The notes: generated by a model from the letters alone, not told the origin. 64,000 nt of DNA from an uncultured Pseudomonadota bacterium (GCA_903835655.1 CAILNT010000103.1:1-64000), one strand, 5' to 3'. Counted from the stretch's first letter, positions 9,447-19,783 are shown. Translations and numbers: made by a program.

Positions 9447-9695
9447 GTTGGTGCCTAGGTTAAGAACGGACTCTCTTGGACAGCTTACAGAACTCTATCC
9501 GGCCGACTATCGTTTTTTTCGGCGCAGCCCGCGATGGCGGGACGCGCCAGGCAGGCGTTTTGCCGGGTGGGGGGCTCGCCTTGGGCGAAACCATGCCGGG
9601 GCCGCAGGCCTGGTGGTAACCTCCTCGGGCTACCCGGTCGGCGCCACCTGCGCGGTGGCGGAATCGGCCTACACCTTTGTCATTGGAATCCCAAG

Positions 9696-10010
9696 ATGGA
9701 ACGCAGCATCAAACCCGACACCCTGAAAACCGAGCTGGCCGGAAAATACGTCCTCGATGTGCGCCGTATCCACGACCACGCCGCCTCAAATGAACAAATC
9801 CCCGGCGCCAACTGGAATAACCCCGAGCAAGTAGCCGAATGGGCCGACACCTTGCCGCGCGATCAGGAAATCATCCTGTACTGCGTGCGCGGCGGCGGCG
9901 TCTCCAACAGCGTGGTCGACGCCTTGCAGGCCAAGGGCCTGAACGCGCGCTTCATCGAAGGCGGCCTCGAAGCCTGGAAGGCCGCAGGCGGTGAGGTGGT
10001 AGGAAAATAA
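9696..10010 (+). CDS. Rhodanese-like domain protein
   Basis: LDVRRIHDHAASNEQIPGANWNNPEQVAEW...IILYCVRGGGVSNSVVDALQAKGLNARFIEGGLEAWKAAGGEVVGK; putative active-site Cys in YCVRGGGVS. Start placed at MERSIK. Confidence 0.88.
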   Translation: MERSIKPDTLKTELAGKYVLDVRRIHDHAASNEQIPGANWNNPEQVAEWADTLPRDQEIILYCVRGGGVSNSVVDALQAKGLNARFIEGGLEAWKAAGGEVVGK

Positions 10011-10031
10011 TTCGGCCTCAAGGAAATCCCC

Positions 10032-11300
10032 ATGTATCTAGGCATCGACTTCGGCACCTCCGGCGCTCGCGCCTGCGTCATGGCCCCAGGCGGTCAGATT
10101 GAGGACATGGTCAGGCTGGAATTCGGCGAGCTCACGCCTGACGAAGCCGCCGCTTCCTGGAGCGAGGTGTTGTTCAACCTGATTGCACAGGTGCCCGCCG
10201 GCCTGCGCCGCCGCCTGCTGGCGTTGGCGGTGGATGGCACATCCGCGACCGTGCTGGCATGCAACGAAGCGCTGGAAACCGTTTATCCGCCCCTGCTCTA
10301 CAACGACGCCCGCGCAGTCGACGCGGCCATGACCATCCGCCGCGCGGCCGGAGCCGCGCATCCGGCGGCGGCAGCCACTTCCGGACTGGCCAAGGTGCTC
10401 TGGCTGAAGAATAACCTGGGCCAGAATCGCGCCCGACTCTATCTCAACCAGGCCGATTGGCTCAGTGCCCTGCTCAGCGGGCGCGCGGCGAGCGACTACC
10501 ACAACGCACTGAAGATGGGCGTGGACCTGGAAACCGGACAGTGGCCGGACTGGGTGACCTACCTCGCCGATATCGATACCCTGCCGCTGCCTGTCAAACC
10601 CGGCACGGCCCTGGCGTTGTTGGAGCGTCCGCGTGCGCGCTCGCTCGGCATCAATCCGGACTGCCTGGTGCGCGCCGGCACTACGGACAGCATCGCCGCC
10701 TTCCTCGCGGCCGGACTCAGCCAGCCAGGCGAGGCGGTGACTTCCCTGGGCACCACCCTCGTGCTGAAACTGCTCTCGAAAACCCGGGTGGACGCAGGTG
10801 AATACGGCGTCTACTCGCACTGGTTCGGCCGATACTGGCTGGCAGGCGGCGCTTCCAACGCGGGGGGCGGGGTGCTGCGCCAGCATTTCAGCGACGCCGA
10901 ACTCGTAGCCCTGTCCGCGGACATCGAAGTGGAAAGCGACACCGGCCTGGATTACTACCCGCTGCCGCGCAAGGGCGAGCGTTTTCCCGTCAACGATCCA
11001 GAATTAGCCCCCAGACTGGAGCCACGCCCGGCCAGCCGGGCCGAATTCCTGCAAGGTATGCTCGAAGGCCTGGCGAACATCGAGGCGCGTGGTTATAGCG
11101 TACTCGCGCAACTGGGCGCGACCCCCGCGCACAGCGTCTACACCGCCGGAGGCGGCGCCCGCAACGACGCCTGGACCCGGATTCGTGCCCGTCACTTGCG
11201 CGTGCCAGTCGCCCGCGCCGGCGAACAGGAGGCCTGCTACGGCGCGGCGCGGCTGGCCTTCTTTGGCAGCGGACTATTCCCCGGAGGCAGTGATGATTGA
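10032..11300 (+). CDS. FGGY-family carbohydrate kinase
   Basis: MYLGIDFGTSGARACVM... ALAVDGTSATVL... AGTTDSIAAFLAAG... SLGTTLVLKLLSK... AGGGARNDAWTRIRARHLRVPV. Confidence 0.88.
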   Translation: MYLGIDFGTSGARACVMAPGGQIEDMVRLEFGELTPDEAAASWSEVLFNLIAQVPAGLRRRLLALAVDGTSATVLACNEALETVYPPLLYNDARAVDAAMTIRRAAGAAHPAAAATSGLAKVLWLKNNLGQNRARLYLNQADWLSALLSGRAASDYHNALKMGVDLETGQWPDWVTYLADIDTLPLPVKPGTALALLERPRARSLGINPDCLVRAGTTDSIAAFLAAGLSQPGEAVTSLGTTLVLKLLSKTRVDAGEYGVYSHWFGRYWLAGGASNAGGGVLRQHFSDAELVALSADIEVESDTGLDYYPLPRKGERFPVNDPELAPRLEPRPASRAEFLQGMLEGLANIEARGYSVLAQLGATPAHSVYTAGGGARNDAWTRIRARHLRVPVARAGEQEACYGAARLAFFGSGLFPGGSDD

Positions 11301-11796
11301 GGGCCTTTCCTGTACCTGCGCCATGCCCCTGGCGTGGCACCCGGCTCAGCCGGATACATCGGAACGCCAGCGGCTGATGCGCGAAGCAGCACTCCTGCTG
11401 GGCGCGCTCAACCAGATGGAGAGTGCACACGACCTGGAGAGCGGTACTACGGAAGGACGCCGCCTGGAGCGCATCGAAGCCAAACTGGATCTGGCACTGA
11501 ATCTGCTCGCCCGCACATTGGAACCCGGTAGCCCCCCGCCCCCCCGTGAAGTGCTCCTGTCGCCCGAGTTTGTCGAATGGGAGGAAGCGCGGGCGCCGTC
11601 GGGCGGTACGTCCCTGATCCTGGAACTTCGCCCCTCCGAAGCCTTGCCGCTCACCCTGCGCCTGCCCGCGGTAGCGTCGGATTCGCCACCGGGACGGGCG
11701 CGGGCCCACCTGGAAAGCCTGTCGGAAGCGCTCGACGAGGCTCTCTACCAATTCGTGTTCCGTCGCCATCGCCAGGCGATCCGCGCACGCGTCTGA
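11293..11796 (+). CDS. Probable atypical PilZ-like (c-di-GMP receptor-like) protein
   Basis: Start MIEGLSC overlapping the upstream stop; RRLERIEAKLDLALNLLARTL followed by a beta-rich region ending ALDEALYQFVFRRHRQAIRARV. Family call from pattern only. Confidence 0.5.
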   Translation: MIEGLSCTCAMPLAWHPAQPDTSERQRLMREAALLLGALNQMESAHDLESGTTEGRRLERIEAKLDLALNLLARTLEPGSPPPPREVLLSPEFVEWEEARAPSGGTSLILELRPSEALPLTLRLPAVASDSPPGRARAHLESLSEALDEALYQFVFRRHRQAIRARV

Positions 11797-11818
11797 CCCG
11801 GAATGCGGCCCTGGTGCC

Positions 11819-12769
11819 ATGCCCTCCGCCGCCCTGCCCTATCTGCCCTGGCGCAAGCCCGCCACGGAAAGCGGGCCGGTATACCTGGGCTCGCGCCGGC
11901 TCTATATCCTGCCCACCCGAGCCGGCTTGGTCTTCAGCCTGCTGCTGCTGGGACTGCTGATCGGCGCCATCAACTACGGCGTCAGCCTGATTTATTTCTT
12001 CACCTTCTGGCTGGCCGCGATCGCCGTGATGGGGATGTTGCACACCCAACGCAACCTGTCCGGACTGCTGCTGCAAGGCTGCCCCACTGCGCCGGTGTTC
12101 GCGGGCGAGAGCGCCTGTTTCAAACTGCGCGTGGCGAATTCCAGCCGCCGGACACGGCTGAGCTTGGGCCTGCGCCATGGCCAGGGTCAGGGCGAAACCC
12201 GTGACCTCGCCGCCGGCGGCGAGGTCCTGCTGGAATTGCCACTGCCGCAAGCCGAACGCGGTTGGAAGACTCCAGGCCGCTTCGCCATCTACAGCGAATT
12301 CCCACTGGGCCTGTTCCGCTGCTGGAGCGTGCTGGATCTGGACTGGGGGGTGCTCGTCTATCCCAGGCCGGCTGCGGATGCGTTGCCGCTGCCCGCGACC
12401 GAGGCGGACGACGACGCGGGTGTCGCCTCAGGGAGCGAGGGCACGGAATTCGCCGGCCTGCGCGGCTACCAGCCGGGCGACCCCCCTCGCCGCATCGCCT
12501 GGAAAGCCTCGGCGCGTGGAGGAGAAACGCTGCTCACCAAGCAATTCGCCAGCGGCGTCGCACGGCGCCTTTACTTGAGCTGGTGGCGGACGCCGGAACG
12601 CGACCCGGAGGGGCGTCTGTCGCGCCTCACCCGCTGGGTGCTGGATGCCCACGCCTGCGGCCTGTGTTACGGGCTCGAACTGCCCGGACGCAAACTGCCG
12701 CCGCGCGTCGGCGAGACACATCTGCGGCAATGCCTGGAAGCGTTGGCCCGGTATGGCCAGGTTCGGTAA
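11819..12769 (+). CDS. DUF58-domain protein
   Basis: Two N-terminal TM segments and GTEFAGLRGYQPGDPPRRIAWKASARGGETLLTKQF. Confidence 0.9.
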   Translation: MPSAALPYLPWRKPATESGPVYLGSRRLYILPTRAGLVFSLLLLGLLIGAINYGVSLIYFFTFWLAAIAVMGMLHTQRNLSGLLLQGCPTAPVFAGESACFKLRVANSSRRTRLSLGLRHGQGQGETRDLAAGGEVLLELPLPQAERGWKTPGRFAIYSEFPLGLFRCWSVLDLDWGVLVYPRPAADALPLPATEADDDAGVASGSEGTEFAGLRGYQPGDPPRRIAWKASARGGETLLTKQFASGVARRLYLSWWRTPERDPEGRLSRLTRWVLDAHACGLCYGLELPGRKLPPRVGETHLRQCLEALARYGQVR

Positions 12770-14786
12770 CGCAGGCCTCTTGCTATTGTCCGGGCCTGGG
12801 CGGGCCGGCAAGGAGGTCGGCGCCACGTTCTGGCTGCTAGGCCCCATGTTCCTGGTGCTGGCGCCACATGCGCAGCGCCTGCCCATGTGGATCTCGCTGT
12901 CCTGGCTGGTATTTGCCCTGCTGTGCATAGTCGCCGCGCACACGGGACGCCAGCCGGTTGGGCGACGCCTCAAGACGCTGCTGGTGCTGGCCGGGGTAGC
13001 CGGAGTGCTGTTGCAGTACGGCACTGTGATCGGCCCGAGCGGCGGGGTGGCACTGCTCGCTTTCCTCTCCGGTGCCAAACTGCTGGAGACGAACGGCGCG
13101 CGTGACCGCCTGGGGCTGCTCTTCATCGGCTGTTTTCTCTTGGTGGCGCAGTTCCTCGAGGGGCAGAGCCTGTTCACCGCCGCCTACATGACGGGGGCCG
13201 CACTGGCCCTGGTGGCGGGCATGATCGCCACGCAACGCCCGGCGCCCCCGTGGCGAGCGACCTTCGCTCTGGCCGCTCGCCTGATGGCGCAGGCTCTGCC
13301 GCTGGCCTTGCTGGTCTTTCTCCTGTTCCCGCGGCTGGGGGGACCGCTCTGGCACTTGCCGCAACCGGTCGCCGCGCACAGCGGCTTGTCCGGGCGCATG
13401 AGTCCGGGCGACATCAGCGAGCTCATCCTCTCCGACGAACTCGCCTTCCGCGCCGAATTCGAAGGCCCCGTGCCGCCTGCGTCGCTACGCTATTGGCGCG
13501 GGCCGGTGCTCTGGGATTACGACGGTCGCACCTGGCACACGGACCCGGCCCTGCGCGAGGATCGCCTGGAGGCCACGGGCCTGGGTCGGCCACTACGCTA
13601 CAGCCTGACCCTGGAGCCGAACCAGCAGCGCTGGTTACCCCTGCTCGGCCTGCCCACCCAACTTCCGGTGTTGCCGGGCAACCCCACCCGTCTGGGCGTG
13701 GACCTGGAATGGCAGACCGGGGAGCCGATCACCCAACGCCTGCGCTATGAGATCGAGGCCTATGCGGAGTATCGGTTGGAAAATCGGCACGGGGACGGCC
13801 CTCCCATACCGGCCTTGCGCGAGCGGGCCCTCGCTCTGCCGGACGGCAACCCGCGGTCGCGGGGGATGGCGCGCGCCTGGCGGGGAACGGCAGTCAACGA
13901 CGTAGCCATCGTCACTCGGGCACTCGCACTGTTTCGCACGCAAGCCTTCTTCTATACCCTCACCCCTCCCCGCCTGGGCGCCTGGGCGGTGGACGATTTT
14001 CTCTTCGACAGCCGACGCGGCTTTTGCGAGCACTACGCCAGCGCCTTCGTCTTCCTCATGCGCGCGGCGGGTGTGCCGGCGCGGGTGGTCAGCGGTTATC
14101 AGGGCGGCGAACTCAATCCGCTGGGCAACTACTTCATCGTGCGCGGCCGTGACGCCCATGCCTGGGCGGAGGTCTGGCTGGACGGACAGGGCTGGGTGCG
14201 AGTGGATCCGACCGCCGCGGTCGCGCCTGCGCGAGTCGAGAGCGGGGTCGAAGCCGCCCTCCCTCCCGGCGAGCACCCCGGTGGAGAGTTCGCCGTGGCC
14301 TGGCTGCGGCCGCTGCATCTGGGCTGGGATCTCGTCAACAACCGCTGGAATCTGTGGGTTCTGGGCTACAACCAGGAACGCCAACACCAGTTCCTGGCCC
14401 ACCTGACTCCCCTGATGGCGCGGTGGCAGGGCATGGCATGGGCGTTGGGACTGGGTGCCACCGCTCTGTTACTGGTCGTCGGTGTGGCCATTTTGCCACG
14501 CAAGACGCGCCGCGACCCCGCCAGCCGCGAGTGCCAGCGCTTCTGCCGTGCCCTGGCACACCGAGGCATCGTGCGCGGTGCGGCGGAAGCGCCCGAAGAC
14601 TACGCCCGTCGCGCAGCGGGCGGGCTCCCCGATCTGGACCGGGAGATCCACCAGATCACCCGCCTTTATCTCGCCTGCCGCTACGGCCCGGGCGGCGAGG
14701 ACGACTTGCGCGCGTTGCGCCGTGCAATCGCCGGATTGCCTCCGCGCCACGGGCGGCGCAATCCAACGCAGCAGCATCGGGTCTGA
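12753..14786 (+). CDS. TgpA-family membrane transglutaminase-like protein
   Basis: Multiple N-terminal TM helices; transglutaminase core RRGFCEHYASAFVFLMRAAGVPARVVSGYQGGE...GRDAHAWAEVWLDGQGWVRVDPTAAV. Start MARFGNAG overlaps the DUF58 gene. Confidence 0.9.
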   Translation: MARFGNAGLLLLSGPGRAGKEVGATFWLLGPMFLVLAPHAQRLPMWISLSWLVFALLCIVAAHTGRQPVGRRLKTLLVLAGVAGVLLQYGTVIGPSGGVALLAFLSGAKLLETNGARDRLGLLFIGCFLLVAQFLEGQSLFTAAYMTGAALALVAGMIATQRPAPPWRATFALAARLMAQALPLALLVFLLFPRLGGPLWHLPQPVAAHSGLSGRMSPGDISELILSDELAFRAEFEGPVPPASLRYWRGPVLWDYDGRTWHTDPALREDRLEATGLGRPLRYSLTLEPNQQRWLPLLGLPTQLPVLPGNPTRLGVDLEWQTGEPITQRLRYEIEAYAEYRLENRHGDGPPIPALRERALALPDGNPRSRGMARAWRGTAVNDVAIVTRALALFRTQAFFYTLTPPRLGAWAVDDFLFDSRRGFCEHYASAFVFLMRAAGVPARVVSGYQGGELNPLGNYFIVRGRDAHAWAEVWLDGQGWVRVDPTAAVAPARVESGVEAALPPGEHPGGEFAVAWLRPLHLGWDLVNNRWNLWVLGYNQERQHQFLAHLTPLMARWQGMAWALGLGATALLLVVGVAILPRKTRRDPASRECQRFCRALAHRGIVRGAAEAPEDYARRAAGGLPDLDREIHQITRLYLACRYGPGGEDDLRALRRAIAGLPPRHGRRNPTQQHRV

Positions 14787-14991
14787 AAGCCCGTTAAAAA
14801 TGCATCGACTTCGCCTGGCCTTGCAGGTAGATTCGCGAAAATACGAGCAAAAATAACGTGTGGGGGTGTGGGGCGAAGGGCTCCATTCGGATACGCGGGC
14901 TTCAATCCGGCGAACCCATCCGCTGGATTCGCGGGTTGGCGCCGCGACTCGGCAACAGTCATTTCATTGGATTTACCCATGAGGAAGCATC

Positions 14992-15438
14992 ATGTCTGAA
15001 GACAAGGCTACAACGAGCAAGCGAACCACCAAGAAAGCCGCGGAAATTGCGGATGTCGCCAAGCCCGCCAAGACCGCGAAGACCGCGCCCAAGAGCGCCG
15101 TCAGCGAACCCGCCGCTGCCGCGAAGGCTCCATCGAAGTCCGCCAGCAAGGCCGCGGCTGCTCCGGCCAAAGTCGCCGCCGTGGAACCCGTGGCCGTCGC
15201 CGCGAAACCCGCTGTCAAGGCAGCCGCGAAGAAGCCTAAAGCCACGCTAGCCAAGCCCGCGGCCCCAGTCGGCAAACACCCGGAGAAGCCCGTGGCGCCC
15301 TCGGCGGAAGAACGTCAGCGCTGGATCGCCACGGCGGCCTATCATCGTTACGAGAATCGCGGCCGTCTCCCCGGTTACGAGCAGCAGGACTGGGCGGACG
15401 CGGAAGCGGAAATCGAGGCGCTGATCGGCAAGGCCTAA
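14992..15438 (+). CDS. Histone H1-like Ala/Lys-rich protein with C-terminal DUF2934-like domain
   Basis: Low-complexity K/A/P tail followed by SAEERQRWIATAAYHRYENRGRLPGYEQQDWADAEAEIEALIGKA. Confidence 0.8.
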   Translation: MSEDKATTSKRTTKKAAEIADVAKPAKTAKTAPKSAVSEPAAAAKAPSKSASKAAAAPAKVAAVEPVAVAAKPAVKAAAKKPKATLAKPAAPVGKHPEKPVAPSAEERQRWIATAAYHRYENRGRLPGYEQQDWADAEAEIEALIGKA

Positions 15439-15833
15439 GGCATTTTCAGTCGCGCCGCCTGTCGCACTTCCAGCAATTCCAGCGCATTGCCGTCCGGGTC
15501 GCGCACGAACAGGGCCGCGCGACCGGATTGGCTCAAGCTGTAGGGCACACCGGCGACATCGAGGCGTGCCTTGAGCGCGTCAAGCCCGGTCACGCCCAGC
15601 GCGGTGTGACGGTCACGACCGCCGTGATCCGGTCGGCCATTCGCCGGGTCGGGGCTGGGCAGGTTGATCAGGTGGATTTGTCCAGCGCCGACGTCGTACC
15701 AGACCCCATCGAAGCGCATGGCCGGCCGCGTCGAACTCGGCCTCAGACCGAGTACGCCCTCGTAGAAGTTGCGCGAGCGCGCCAGATCGGCCACCAGCAA
15801 GGAAACGTGGAGCAGGGAAACCACTTCAGTCAT
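15435..15833 (-). CDS. VOC (glyoxalase/bleomycin-resistance) family protein
   Basis: LLHVSLLVADLARSRNFYEGVLGLRPS...GQIHLINLP...ALFVRDPDGNALELLEV. Start at MTEVVSL. Confidence 0.88.
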   Translation of the reverse strand: MTEVVSLLHVSLLVADLARSRNFYEGVLGLRPSSTRPAMRFDGVWYDVGAGQIHLINLPSPDPANGRPDHGGRDRHTALGVTGLDALKARLDVAGVPYSLSQSGRAALFVRDPDGNALELLEVRQAARLKMP

Positions 15834-16701
15834 CTTGTTGCATCCTTCCGGAAAACAGCGTGGCGGCAACGATCATGCTGCCGCCGATCCATTCGTGCCG
15901 GTCCATCACCTCGCCGGCCAACCAGCGGCTGGCCAGCGCGGCCACGACCAATTCCGCCAGCAGGATGACGACGGCCTGGTTGGCCGGTGTGTGAGCCAGT
16001 CCGAACTGTACGCTGAAGGTCGCCAGCAAGAGGGCCGCGGCGATACCCAGCAGCAGCCACCAGCCTGCGACGTCGAGCGCGATCACGGGGGCCGCGCCTT
16101 CGATCAAGGCGTAGACCGTGGAAATAGCCACCACACCGGCGAAAACCCAGAGCGAGCGCAGGGCGATGGGCGTGGACTTGAGGCGGCGGGTGAGGACATT
16201 GCTCAGCGCAAAACCCATGCCCGAGGACAAGCCCAACCATTCCGCAGAACCGTGCGGCAAGGGGAAGCCCCCCTCCCCCGCCAGCATCACCCAGGCGCCC
16301 ACGAGCGCGAACGCAATCACCAGCCAGGCGCCGCGACTGGCGCGCTCTTTCAGGAGCACATGCGCAAACGGCACGGTCCACAAGGGGGCCAGGTAAAACA
16401 GCAACATCACCCTGACCACTTCGCCGTCGATCACGGCCAGGATGTAGGCGAGATTGGTCCAGCCGGCAACCAGGGCCAGCGCCAACAGCAAGCCCCATTC
16501 CTGGCGCGCCGCGCCGCGCTCGCGCCAGGTCAGGAACAACAGCGGCGGCAGGGCGACCAGATAAGTCAGTACGGAAGAGACGCTGCCGCTGAGGCCGGTC
16601 TGCTCCAGGAGTCGGTAGGGGTACCAGACCAATCCCCAGGTGGTCGCGGCGACCAGCAAAGCCAGCGGGGCCAGCCAACGACTAGCAGGCATATAATTCA
16701 C
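15826..16701 (-). CDS. DMT-superfamily (EamA) transporter
   Basis: 291 aa, about ten hydrophobic helices in an EamA-like repeat pattern. Confidence 0.88.
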   Translation of the reverse strand: MNYMPASRWLAPLALLVAATTWGLVWYPYRLLEQTGLSGSVSSVLTYLVALPPLLFLTWRERGAARQEWGLLLALALVAGWTNLAYILAVIDGEVVRVMLLFYLAPLWTVPFAHVLLKERASRGAWLVIAFALVGAWVMLAGEGGFPLPHGSAEWLGLSSGMGFALSNVLTRRLKSTPIALRSLWVFAGVVAISTVYALIEGAAPVIALDVAGWWLLLGIAAALLLATFSVQFGLAHTPANQAVVILLAELVVAALASRWLAGEVMDRHEWIGGSMIVAATLFSGRMQQDD

Positions 16702-16748
16702 GACCTTTTTTCCTATGAATCAGGGTCCGATTCAACCTGAGCCCACCC

Positions 16749-17936
16749 ATGAACCCGCGTCTGAATCAGCTCCAGCCATACCCGTTCCAGCGCCTGCGCG
16801 AACTGTTCGCGGGCTGTGTGCCGCATCCTTCCCTCTCGGCGGTCAACCTTTCCATCGGCGAGCCCAGGCACGCGACGCCACAATTCGTCAAGGAAGCGCT
16901 CGGCGCCAACCTGCACGGTCTGTCCAGCTATCCCGCCACCCAGGGCAGCGACGAACTGCGCACGGCCATCGCCGACTGGGCCCGCATGCGTTACGGCGTC
17001 GAACTCGACCCCGCGAACCAGATTCTGCCCGTGAACGGCAGCCGTGAGGCGCTGTTTGCCTTCGCCCAGGCGGTGATCGACCCCTCCAAACATCTCAGGC
17101 GGGTGCTCTCGCCCAACCCTTTCTACCAGATTTACGAAGGCGCCGCCCTGCTCGCGGGCGCCCAGCCTTTTTTCCTCAATACCCTGCCTCATCGCAATTA
17201 CCGCTGCGACTACGCGAGCGTGCCCGAGGACCTCTGGGAGACGGTGCAGTTGGTCTACGTCTGCTCTCCGGGCAACCCCACCGGCCACGTGATGAGCCTG
17301 GACGATTGGCGGGAAATCTTCGCACTGGCCGAGCGCCACGGCTTCGTCATCGCGTCCGACGAGTGTTATTCGGAAATATATTTCCAGGAAGGGCAAGCAC
17401 CCCTGGGCGCGCTGACCGCGGCGCGGCAACTGGGCCGCGATTTCAGCAATCTGGTGGTATTCAACAGCCTGTCCAAGCGTTCCAATGTGCCTGGCTTGCG
17501 TTCCGGATTCGTCGCAGGCGACACCGATTTGATCCGGCAATTCCTGCTCTACCGCACCTACCACGGCAGCGCCATGGGGCCGGCCGTGCAGGCCGCATCC
17601 GCAGCAGCCTGGCGCGATGAAGACCATGTCATTGACAACCGCCGCCAGTACCGCGAGAAATTCGCCGCCGTCATGCCCATCCTGAAAGACAGTCTGGTAT
17701 TCGACGCGCCGGATGCCGCTTTCTACCTTTGGGCAGGCGTCCCCCAGGGGGACGATATTGCCTTCGCTCGCGACCTGTATCGAGAAAAGCACGTTACCGT
17801 GCTGCCGGGCTCGTACCTGGCGCGCGAGGTGCACGGAGTGAATCCGGGCCGAGGCTATATCCGCATCGCCCTGGTGGATGGGCTGGAACCCTGCGTCGAA
17901 GCGGCGCGGCGGATCGCGGATTTCGTAAACGAATAG
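16749..17936 (+). CDS. dapC: Succinyldiaminopimelate transaminase
   Basis: MNPRLNQLQPYPFQRLRELFAG...VNLSIGEPRH...VYVCSPGNPTGHVMS...FNSLSKRSNVPGLRSGF; directly upstream of dapD. Confidence 0.92.
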   Translation: MNPRLNQLQPYPFQRLRELFAGCVPHPSLSAVNLSIGEPRHATPQFVKEALGANLHGLSSYPATQGSDELRTAIADWARMRYGVELDPANQILPVNGSREALFAFAQAVIDPSKHLRRVLSPNPFYQIYEGAALLAGAQPFFLNTLPHRNYRCDYASVPEDLWETVQLVYVCSPGNPTGHVMSLDDWREIFALAERHGFVIASDECYSEIYFQEGQAPLGALTAARQLGRDFSNLVVFNSLSKRSNVPGLRSGFVAGDTDLIRQFLLYRTYHGSAMGPAVQAASAAAWRDEDHVIDNRRQYREKFAAVMPILKDSLVFDAPDAAFYLWAGVPQGDDIAFARDLYREKHVTVLPGSYLAREVHGVNPGRGYIRIALVDGLEPCVEAARRIADFVNE

Positions 17937-17979
17937 AATACAAATCAAGCTGTCGTATCAATAACCCTAAGGAATCGTC

Positions 17980-18804
17980 ATGCACGAACTGCAACAGATC
18001 ATCGAGGAAGCCTTCGAGCGCCGCGCCGAAATCACGCCACGCAATGTCGAGCCCCAAGTCAAGGATGCGGTCATGGCCGTGCTCAACCAGCTCGACATGG
18101 GTACTTTGCGCGTCGCCGAACGGGTGGAAGGCCAGACCTGGGTGACCCACCAGTGGATCAAGAAGGCCGTGTTGCTCTCTTTCCGTCTGGAAGACAATGT
18201 GTTCATCAAGGGCGGATTCACCAATTACTACGACAAGGTTCCCTCCAAGTTCGCCGACTTCAACAGCCGCGACTTCCGCGAAGGCGGCTACCGCGTGGTA
18301 CCGCCGGCCGCCGCCCGCAAAGGCGCTTTTATCGCCAGGAACGTGGTGCTGATGCCCTCCTACGTGAACATCGGCGCCTATATCGACGAAGGCACCATGG
18401 TCGATACCTGGGCCACGGTCGGCTCCTGTGCGCAAATCGGCAAAAACGTACACCTCTCCGGCGGCGTCGGTATCGGCGGCGTGCTGGAACCGGTCCAGGC
18501 CAGCCCCACCATCATCGGCGACAACTGCTTCATCGGCGCTCGTTCCGAGGTGGTCGAAGGTGTGGTGGTGGAAGACAACAGTGTGATTTCTATGGGCGTC
18601 TACATCGGCCAGTCCACCCGTATCTACAACCGCGAGACGGGCGAGGTTTCCTACGGGCGCGTGCCGGCCGGCTCGGTGGTGGTATCCGGCAACCTGCCTT
18701 CCGCCGATGGCAAGTACAGCCTCTACTGCGCCGTCATCGTCAAACAGGTGGATGCCAAGACGCGCTCCAAGGTCGGCATCAACGAACTGCTACGCGGTAT
18801 TTGA
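17980..18804 (+). CDS. dapD: 2,3,4,5-tetrahydropyridine-2,6-dicarboxylate N-succinyltransferase
   Basis: 274 aa; hexapeptide-repeat acyltransferase with [67 protein letters not shown]. Confidence 0.96.
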   Translation: MHELQQIIEEAFERRAEITPRNVEPQVKDAVMAVLNQLDMGTLRVAERVEGQTWVTHQWIKKAVLLSFRLEDNVFIKGGFTNYYDKVPSKFADFNSRDFREGGYRVVPPAAARKGAFIARNVVLMPSYVNIGAYIDEGTMVDTWATVGSCAQIGKNVHLSGGVGIGGVLEPVQASPTIIGDNCFIGARSEVVEGVVVEDNSVISMGVYIGQSTRIYNRETGEVSYGRVPAGSVVVSGNLPSADGKYSLYCAVIVKQVDAKTRSKVGINELLRGI

Positions 18805-18815
18805 GCGGGTTTTCC

Positions 18816-19652
18816 ATGCAAGAACTCTCTCGCGAAGCAGCAGAAAAACTGGTCACCAGTATTGGCATTCCACCCCGACCCGCCGTGGTACTCGCGGTGA
18901 TGGACGAGAAGTCCAAGGACGAACCGAACCTCAAGGTCATTGCCGATGCCATCTCGCGGGACGTGGGGGTAGCGGCGGCCTTGCTGAAAACGGTCAACTC
19001 GCCTTTATTCGGCTTGCGCTGCCCGGTCAGTTCCATACCGCAGGCGGTCAATTTGCTGGGACTGCGCCAGGTCTCCACCCTGGTGACCAGTCTGGCCATG
19101 AAGACCTCGCTGAGCACACAGGGCATAGAGCGCTTCTGGGATCAATCCGCGCGTATCGCCATGCTCTCGGCGTGGCTCGCCGGCCGCCTGGGCATGGATC
19201 GCGACAGCGCGCATCTGTTCGGTCTCTTCCGTGATGCCGGCATTCCCCTGCTGATGCGCCGCTTCAAGGACTACAAGGACACTCTGCGCCTTGCCAACCA
19301 GGATACGGAGCGGGCGTTTACCGATGTCGAGGACGAGTGTCATGGCATGAATCATGCGGTGGTCGGCGCCATCGTCGCACGTAACTGGTGCCTTCCCGAG
19401 GGTCTGCGTGAGGCCATCCTGCGCCACCACGACACCGGCCTCTTCGACGGCCAGGCCGACAGCACGGCACGGATACTGGTGGCGCTGGGACACCTGGCGG
19501 GGCAGATCGAGTGCCGCACGCTGCATCAACAAGACGACAGGGAATGGCACCGCTTCCGTGAATCGGTGCTGACCTGGCTGATGTTGGGCGAGGACGATGT
19601 GCCTGACCTGGTTCAGGAAGCCGGATCGCTGTTGCTGGAATCAGGCATGTGA
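18816..19652 (+). CDS. HDOD-domain protein (1)
   Basis: IPPRPAVVLAVMDEKSKDEPNLKVIADAISRDVGVAAALLKTVNSPLFGL...AVNLLGLRQVSTLV. Start at MQELSREA, 11 bp after dapD. Confidence 0.88.
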   Translation: MQELSREAAEKLVTSIGIPPRPAVVLAVMDEKSKDEPNLKVIADAISRDVGVAAALLKTVNSPLFGLRCPVSSIPQAVNLLGLRQVSTLVTSLAMKTSLSTQGIERFWDQSARIAMLSAWLAGRLGMDRDSAHLFGLFRDAGIPLLMRRFKDYKDTLRLANQDTERAFTDVEDECHGMNHAVVGAIVARNWCLPEGLREAILRHHDTGLFDGQADSTARILVALGHLAGQIECRTLHQQDDREWHRFRESVLTWLMLGEDDVPDLVQEAGSLLLESGM

Positions 19653-19783
19653 GTCGACCGTAGCGCCCCGGACACGGTTCGAACCTGGCTTGACGAATCA
19701 CGGTGACAAGAGGATACGTTGAAATGCCAAATATCATAAAATCGGCATATACAAATACCCTACCATGCTAACCTGGCGCCGCC

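Noticed and set aside
16713-17948. 411-aa minus-strand ORF
   Set aside because: Antisense to dapC; no domain signature.
19675-19684. GGTTCGAACC resembling a tRNA T-arm
   Set aside because: No matching acceptor, D-arm or anticodon arm on either strand.
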